A stretch of DNA of 64,000 nucleotides from Coleophoma eucalyptorum (Eukaryota > Ascomycota > Leotiomycetes > Helotiales > Dermateaceae): the NCBI GenBank assembly GCA_026120035.1, contig JALRME010000018.1, positions 839,899 to 903,898 of the forward strand, given 5' to 3'. This document shows, one piece after another, positions 58,601-64,000 of this stretch. The stretch's first letter is position 1, and each line of letters begins with the position of its first letter. A model generated the notes under the pieces. That model was not told the origin of the DNA and ran no database searches. It worked only from the letters and a program-made list of their open reading frames with translations. The position numbers and the translations under genes are program-made.

Positions 58601-60371
58601 CTCCCTGAAAGTTTTGTTCGATCCATTGTGAAGCTATCCAAATGCCGGATAAGCAATTTCCCTCCCCTAACCCCCACCCCAGAGATTCCGCTACTCATGT
58701 AGAGTAATTCTTATCGGAATTACAAAGTTGCTCTTGAGCTTCCATAAAATTCCTGGTTGGTGAAATGGATACCCATTCTAGTGACACCTTCAAGGCTCTG
58801 TCTCTGCAAGCAACGGTGATATGCTTGTCGAGGACCAAGAAAATAGATGAGCATCCCCAAGCTATACAGGGGCTCAAGAGCGCTAGATGATTGTTACCCG
58901 TGGAGTCAGTCGCATTGTTGGCCCGGAATATGAGGCCTCCTGTAGCAGCAGAGAATGCTGCGTAATTGGAATTAAAGAGACGTTCGAGCTTGTCTACTAA
59001 TTTCCGTTATTGTACAGTTCCACCTTGTGGGGAAGACATGGTGACAGTCTACGCGGGTGTCTCAGTTGAGACTAGAGCTTGATGATCTGCTGCACGATGT
59101 CCTGGAAATACAGATTTTACGAATATGACGTTCGATTCCGATAATATATACCAGGCTTGCTAATATTACCCCTTCATCATAAGACATTCTATGGATAAAT
59201 ATATCCTAAGCTGGTCGTAAAACCAATCCTTCTTGCCCTTGACTGCTATCCTTGTTTCTCTATCCATGAGCCTAGCGAGATACTCAAGAATATAGCAATT
59301 CAAAAATCGCATATTATGTCTAGCATAACCGTCAAGCTTAATCTACCCAGTGGAAAGGGTTGTCCAGTAATCGCGAGAAATTGGTAACAGCCCTTAAATG
59401 GCGAGCCAGTGCCCAGCGTAGATCATGAGTCACTTTTCTGGTATGCATTTTACTCGCTAGCACGTTCAGACACTGACAGTTTCAAGATCAGTATGGATTT
59501 AGGCCTAGCAGCTGTTGTACCACAATGATATAATAAATGGCACCCATTTCACGGAGCCGTACTATCATCCATCATCATTCTCGCTCTAGGACCAGGCCGC
59601 ATTGTATATCGTAGCGATGAACTTGAATGGCCTAACAAATTGGCGGTGATCAAGTTTATCCGTACTGCTATTTCGATGGCTCATTCAATGGTCCTGTCAC
59701 TTTCCAGAATCAAGGCAGCCTATGAACTCCAGCTCTTCGCCGTTACCCATCTATTACATCAAGAGCTTTATACTGCGAACTAGCTATGTCGGCCTTCTCA
59801 AAACGTATCTCAACCTCATCCCAGGGATCCCTCAAATCCAGTCTCGGAGTCTTCAATAGAGGCATTGACAGTGATGACGAACGTGTCGCAGCAGCAATTG
59901 CAGCTTGCGCTGAATTCCTAGCACTCAAATCGCAAGTTATTACCTCTAAATTAATTTCTGGTCTCAATTGCAGCGGCGATTCTGTTTCGACACCCAAGCA
60001 GTAATATTGGAAGCAGAATGCTCAGCGTATTTGTCGCCGTTGGTTGAGGCAGCATTATCTCTGGTGACAGCACAACAAAAACCAGGTCTGATCAGGGACA
60101 TGAGACGACAGTAGTGTTAGTGCAACGGTGGATAGCGTGAGTACTAATCACGCAGGTGTGGTTATTAAGGTGCTCCTGTTAATTTCTCAGGTAACCCTTA
60201 CACTTGCTTATAACGATCATATTTCATCACTGTTGAGATGTATACCTATAGTAAGATGTACAGCATGGTAGCGAAGTTCAGGTCTTGGAATCCCAGTATA
60301 TTGCCTTATCCTCTAGTAGCCAAAGGTCTACGAGACATTCCAAAAACGCCAAAATCCAATGCCTTATATGC
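55688..60371. other. Very long intergenic region upstream of the Zn2Cys6 gene
   Basis: 4.7 kb. A 217-codon minus-strand open frame (56252-56905) and shorter ones (57021-57314, 59743-59997 minus; 59786-60004 plus) lack recognisable motifs and splice partners. The 55.7-57.3 kb part is GC-richer than the 58-60 kb part. Large 5' regulatory regions or long leaders are usual for fungal regulator genes; a non-coding transcript or decayed gene cannot be excluded. Confidence 0.45.
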
Positions 60372-62402
60372 TCAGTATAATCCCCTACCACTTGCCAATC
60401 TTACGAATGAATATGGGATATTCTGTCCTATCAAAAGGCGCAGCGTCTCCACGGTGGTGAATGCACTAGTATCTGCAACACCATATGCTGACCATCCTGA
60501 CGCCTCTGCCACTGCCAATGGGTCGGATTTCCGTGGGCCATTTGCGAGATCCACGAAGACTTTTCCGGTATTCTTGGATCCTAGCTTGCTGAAATGGCGT
60601 AGAAGCGGTTGTACAAGATGGGATTTCTCTGGAGGAAGAGCTGAGATGATAGCGAATGGTTGATCAACTTTCTGTACAGATTCGATTGAAGTGAAAGGCT
60701 CAACTGTAGAAGCAAGTGGACCTCGAGCTTTAAAGCCGACTGTGTAGATGTTTCCAACGTTCAGACTCCGTAATGCAAAGATTGCTGATGCTGCATCCTC
60801 CTCTGAACTTGATAGAATTATCGCGGCTCGATCTTTGTACGCTGATGGAGCAAAGTCCCGTGTCAGTGTTGCTCGAATACCTTTCCACGAAGCATTGTCG
60901 CCCACAAATGTACTTGAAGCTCCTTCTCCACGTACTAAAATCGTATCGATTGCTCCAATAGCTGCGGCGGCATCCGAAAGTGTTGGTATGTAAGATTGAT
61001 TTGCATGTAATGGAGGGTTGATGTATGCTCCTCCAAAATTAGGTTGCAAACAGAAGGCTTGAACAGATCCTTTGACGCCTCGATCTACGGATGCGAAGTG
61101 GTGTGGGAGGCCAAGTTCATTGAAGCACTTTTCGAAGAAGGTGGTTTGAGGTGTTGATCTAAAGTTTCCTATCGCGTAGATATCCTTCTTGGGGAGCTGA
61201 CCCATGGTACTTAACGCTCCATTAATTTCAGCAGCGCTCATCTGTCCTGGTGCAGCAACAATTGGTAGTAGCGGATGTGTGATAGGAGAGAAAACCGTGT
61301 TCAGTGCTCGCGAGAGCTGGCCAAGCTGACCCATGTTGACAGCAGATAGAGGAGGTCCATCTGGGTTGTTGGCCCGAATCTGAGATCTAAAATATTCAAG
61401 CTCGTAGTTTTCCGATATCGAGCTGATGATGGTAATCATCTTGACAATGTCACCATACTTTCGGCTCTCCTCAAAGATCAGCTGCGCTTGAGCAGAAGGC
61501 CATTTGAAAGTTCCAGAAAAATCGTGAAAAGCGGAGATAATTTTGCTGTTTCCTCTCTGTTCAAAGAGACGTTTGCGTATTTCTTCAGGTAGCCAAATCT
61601 CGACATCAATGTACTCACATCCCCACTGTATGGCTCGATAAAGGTATTGATAGTAGAGTTCTGGATCATCCATGGGAAATCGCCCGTTCTCTCTGGTACA
61701 TCTCGTCGTAAATATGATAGGCAGTTCTGTCCTTTGCCGTAATAGCATCACTTGCTCTCCTACATAACTCAGGCTTGGGACAGAGTTGAAACTTCCATCG
61801 ACTAGTGACTCCTTCAACAGATCGACCCTAATTTCCACCGCATCTGAACCCACCGACAAGATATCCAAGTTCGAAAGGGCTGTCCGTACATCTGGAAAGG
61901 TGGTCGATATGAAGTACGTCCTCGGCTTTGTGATTAAAGCATCATGGTGACTGATTTGTCCCAACGTAAAGGCAATGAAGCGAGCAAGGTCTCTTCGAAA
62001 GAATGGCGCTTCTGTGTAAAGGAATTCGTAGTCACACGCCAGAGATAGATCAACATCAGGTGGCATGCCCAAGTTAACACAGTGCGCATTGATCGCAACT
62101 ATGAGAGCCCTATCCCGGCTTTCAACATCCACCTTTGCATCACTGGCCGCAATTCCTATGACAGTACCATGATCCTCACTCCTGACCGAACCAAAGCTCG
62201 AAGCTAATCGATATGGTTTGCCGAGAACATCTGCAAAGACAGACACAATCTTGTCCTGGCCCTGACCATAAACTATCACCACTATACGCGTATCGCCTTG
62301 TCCTGCCTTTGTTCCATTGATCACTCCATTTGTGCTCTTCGGCCGAGTAGGCGTCGGAGCTGGTTCTGATTGTAATTGTTTGGTCGCCATACGCTCTCTC
62401 AA
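60372..62402 (-). CDS. QutR/QA-1S-like protein: dehydroquinase-like plus degenerate shikimate-dehydrogenase-like domains
   Basis: Intronless, 676 residues. Residues about 160-345 are a type I 3-dehydroquinase domain ([38 protein letters not shown]) that keeps the Schiff-base Lys (K321, GDIVKM) and the partner His (H293, AFHDFSG). Residues about 405-676 match shikimate dehydrogenase in layout but have lost the key parts. The N-V-T-x-P-x-K block reads GAYINPPLH (457-466), so the catalytic Lys is gone; the N-T-D block reads NAS; and the Gly-rich NADP loop reads [10 protein letters not shown] (531-540). This pattern fits the quinate-pathway repressor that derives from the AROM protein. The shikimate-kinase-like domain of full QutR is largely missing; only about 150 residues precede the dehydroquinase. 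The start could be M1 or M5. No quinate catabolic enzyme gene is in the window. Confidence 0.85.
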   Translation of the reverse strand: MRERMATKQLQSEPAPTPTRPKSTNGVINGTKAGQGDTRIVVIVYGQGQDKIVSVFADVLGKPYRLASSFGSVRSEDHGTVIGIAASDAKVDVESRDRALIVAINAHCVNLGMPPDVDLSLACDYEFLYTEAPFFRRDLARFIAFTLGQISHHDALITKPRTYFISTTFPDVRTALSNLDILSVGSDAVEIRVDLLKESLVDGSFNSVPSLSYVGEQVMLLRQRTELPIIFTTRCTRENGRFPMDDPELYYQYLYRAIQWGCEYIDVEIWLPEEIRKRLFEQRGNSKIISAFHDFSGTFKWPSAQAQLIFEESRKYGDIVKMITIISSISENYELEYFRSQIRANNPDGPPLSAVNMGQLGQLSRALNTVFSPITHPLLPIVAAPGQMSAAEINGALSTMGQLPKKDIYAIGNFRSTPQTTFFEKCFNELGLPHHFASVDRGVKGSVQAFCLQPNFGGAYINPPLHANQSYIPTLSDAAAAIGAIDTILVRGEGASSTFVGDNASWKGIRATLTRDFAPSAYKDRAAIILSSSEEDAASAIFALRSLNVGNIYTVGFKARGPLASTVEPFTSIESVQKVDQPFAIISALPPEKSHLVQPLLRHFSKLGSKNTGKVFVDLANGPRKSDPLAVAEASGWSAYGVADTSAFTTVETLRLLIGQNIPYSFVRLASGRGLY

Positions 62403-64000
62403 GGTCGAAAAGTATGAGAGTCCTATGTAGTTTGCGATTCTACGGATAAAAAGGTTCGCGGTCGAGACTCGTTACGGGTAAAGAGGGACTGTTGCCGGGC
62501 AACTTGTTGCATCGCAAGCCCTCCAGTCCTGATGGAACAATAAAGGTTTTGATTGATGAGGGTTGAAGTTTTCCTGCGTAGATCAATTAGGGTAATCTAC
62601 TTCCAGTACCAGGGTTGCCTCACAGTAATTCGAAACTGCTACGCTACATGGCAGCCTGCAGTCCCGTGTTGTCTGTCAGCGCTCACAATAGGTGGGCAGT
62701 TTCAATGGTGTACTGTTGGATCTCGGCACAATATCAAGAGACATTGACATTCCCCGGAAGAAGTGTTTGTTTCGTAAAGAAAGGTGATGGGGCGTTCCAG
62801 TAAGAGAGGTGCTGATAGCGCAACGAGAGATCAGTAGTGGAAAGTAGGACTGAAGCTTCTCCCACGCTGCACCATGCCGTAGAAACTGTAGGCCCCGTGG
62901 AAAAATAGGGAATCTATCCAGCGGGCCAGTCGGGAGATATTGTTCCACCCACGAAGGTGCAGTTCTTAATGGGCTGCATGGAGCGACCAGCAAGGGTTGG
63001 GGGTAAGGGGTTGCGGAAGAAACTGGAGAGTGAGGGCGTGTGGAGAGATGGAGTACAGGAGGACGTTGCAACTATGAATTGAGGGGGGCCGCATTTTCAT
63101 TTATCCGCCAATGAGATGCAAGGATGGAGCTGTCCCCCTTCCACCATCAACAGCTTCATAAACTCTTAATTTCAACTGATTTTCCTTCGCTCCTCTTTAT
63201 ACTTTCAATCAAGCATTCGTATATTGACGTGCAGCAAAGATCAAATATTGGCACGGTAACATATTTTCCGGTACCACGGTCTTCCTTAGGAAGGCCATCG
63301 GCTGCAATTCAGCCTGGACTTGTGATCTTGCGAATCCCATCTTTGCGGATGCAAGGTATTTAGAGCAATAGAACCTTGAAAGCAGGCAAGAAAGCTTTTA
63401 GTGCCTAGGCCCTGGGCTATCTCTTCGAGCTGTTCACATTGCTAAATGTTCAAAAGGCTGGCTTCTCCCAGCCTTTTTATATGTCTAGCCTATCATTGGT
63501 CCTAGAGAGTTTTTGGATAATGTGAGCAAGTAGCTCGGCACAATGATACATTCTAATACTCCTGGTCCACTTCTTTGTGCCTGAATTTGAGTGCGAACTT
63601 AGTTTTAAGATAGTGAGTGATTGATCCCACGGGCGGACTCCCATTTAGCCATGAGCTCTCGCTCGCGGGATCTCTTGCTTGCAGAAATCCGACATGCAAC
63701 ATATCTTAAGATAGTTTTGAGAAAATGAAGTATATTACGACAGAAATTGTCTCTTTCTGCGCAGTCTGGTTTGCAGGTTCTAGACGATACGCTAATAGCA
63801 TATTTTATACTTCGATATTCTGGTGCACACCCAAAAGAAGCCATTAAGAAGTCTCTTCTGGTGTATACGAAAGGGGGTTATCGAAATTCATGAGAAACAT
63901 AAGTGCCTCACCGCCTTTCCTACCATACCCCCTATCACCATCTACGCGATATCGTCACTGTATCGTCATCGATATCGATAGTAATAGTAATAACGATAGC
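62403..64000. other. Intergenic region to the window end
   Basis: 1.6 kb upstream of the QutR-like gene; no supported gene. The last 60 bases are a simple CGATA/GTAATA-rich stretch. Confidence 0.5.
63944..64000. repeat. Simple low-complexity repeat
   Basis: Interspersed copies of ATCGTCA, CGATATCGATA and AGTAATAGTAATAACGATAG. It is cut by the window end, so its extent is unknown. Confidence 0.4.

Overview
The window is nuclear DNA of a filamentous ascomycete (Pezizomycotina). Genes are widely spaced and carry many 41-70 nt introns with GT..AG ends and CTAAC/CTGAC-like branch points. Gene families are typically fungal: Zn2Cys6 regulators, WSC proteins, NmrA, SAT4/Pth11-type rhodopsin-domain proteins and a QutR-type protein. 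A leotiomycete origin is only a guess. About 20 protein genes and one decayed gene are supported. I reconstructed exons by hand from splice signals, reading frame and protein-family continuity. No rRNA, tRNA, CRISPR array or intact transposon was recognised.

Layout. 0.9-9.6 kb holds catabolic and redox genes: a homogentisate 1,2-dioxygenase (905-2525), a type II membrane O-fucosyltransferase-like protein (3238-4707), a secreted gamma-glutamyltranspeptidase (5977-7790, minus) and a nitronate monooxygenase (8570-9604, minus). 13.2-17.2 kb holds two enzymes of the 2-methylcitrate cycle for propionyl-CoA breakdown, divergently transcribed from one 558 bp promoter: methylcitrate synthase mcsA and methylisocitrate lyase mclA. 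19.1-27.3 kb holds a 1486-residue secreted modular protein (beta-propeller-like, ASH/HYDIN-like, three WSC domains), a Bet v 1-like START-fold protein and an NmrA-like protein. A decayed NTF2-like secreted protein lies at 29.6-30.2 kb.

30.6-40.6 kb looks like an accessory, specialised-metabolism neighbourhood: a regulator with two C2H2-type fingers plus a Zn2Cys6 cluster, two short-chain dehydrogenases, an MFS transporter, a meroterpenoid-type methyltransferase and a phytanoyl-CoA-like 2-oxoglutarate dioxygenase. No PKS, NRPS or terpene synthase is present. 41.3-50.7 kb looks like an uptake and use neighbourhood: an NCS1 nucleobase/allantoin-type permease, a Zn2Cys6 regulator, a DUF1445 (D-glutamate cyclase/hydro-lyase) enzyme, and an 878-residue intronless protein that joins a seven-helix rhodopsin/SAT4 domain to a FucP-like MFS transporter. 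53.1-62.4 kb holds a third Zn2Cys6 regulator with long flanking non-coding DNA, and a QutR/QA-1S-like protein built from a dehydroquinase-like and a degenerate shikimate-dehydrogenase-like domain.

The most unusual item is the rhodopsin-MFS fusion, a candidate one-polypeptide sensor-transporter. Next are the backbone-less cluster, the QutR-like pseudoenzyme, the modular WSC protein and the divergent methylcitrate-cycle pair.
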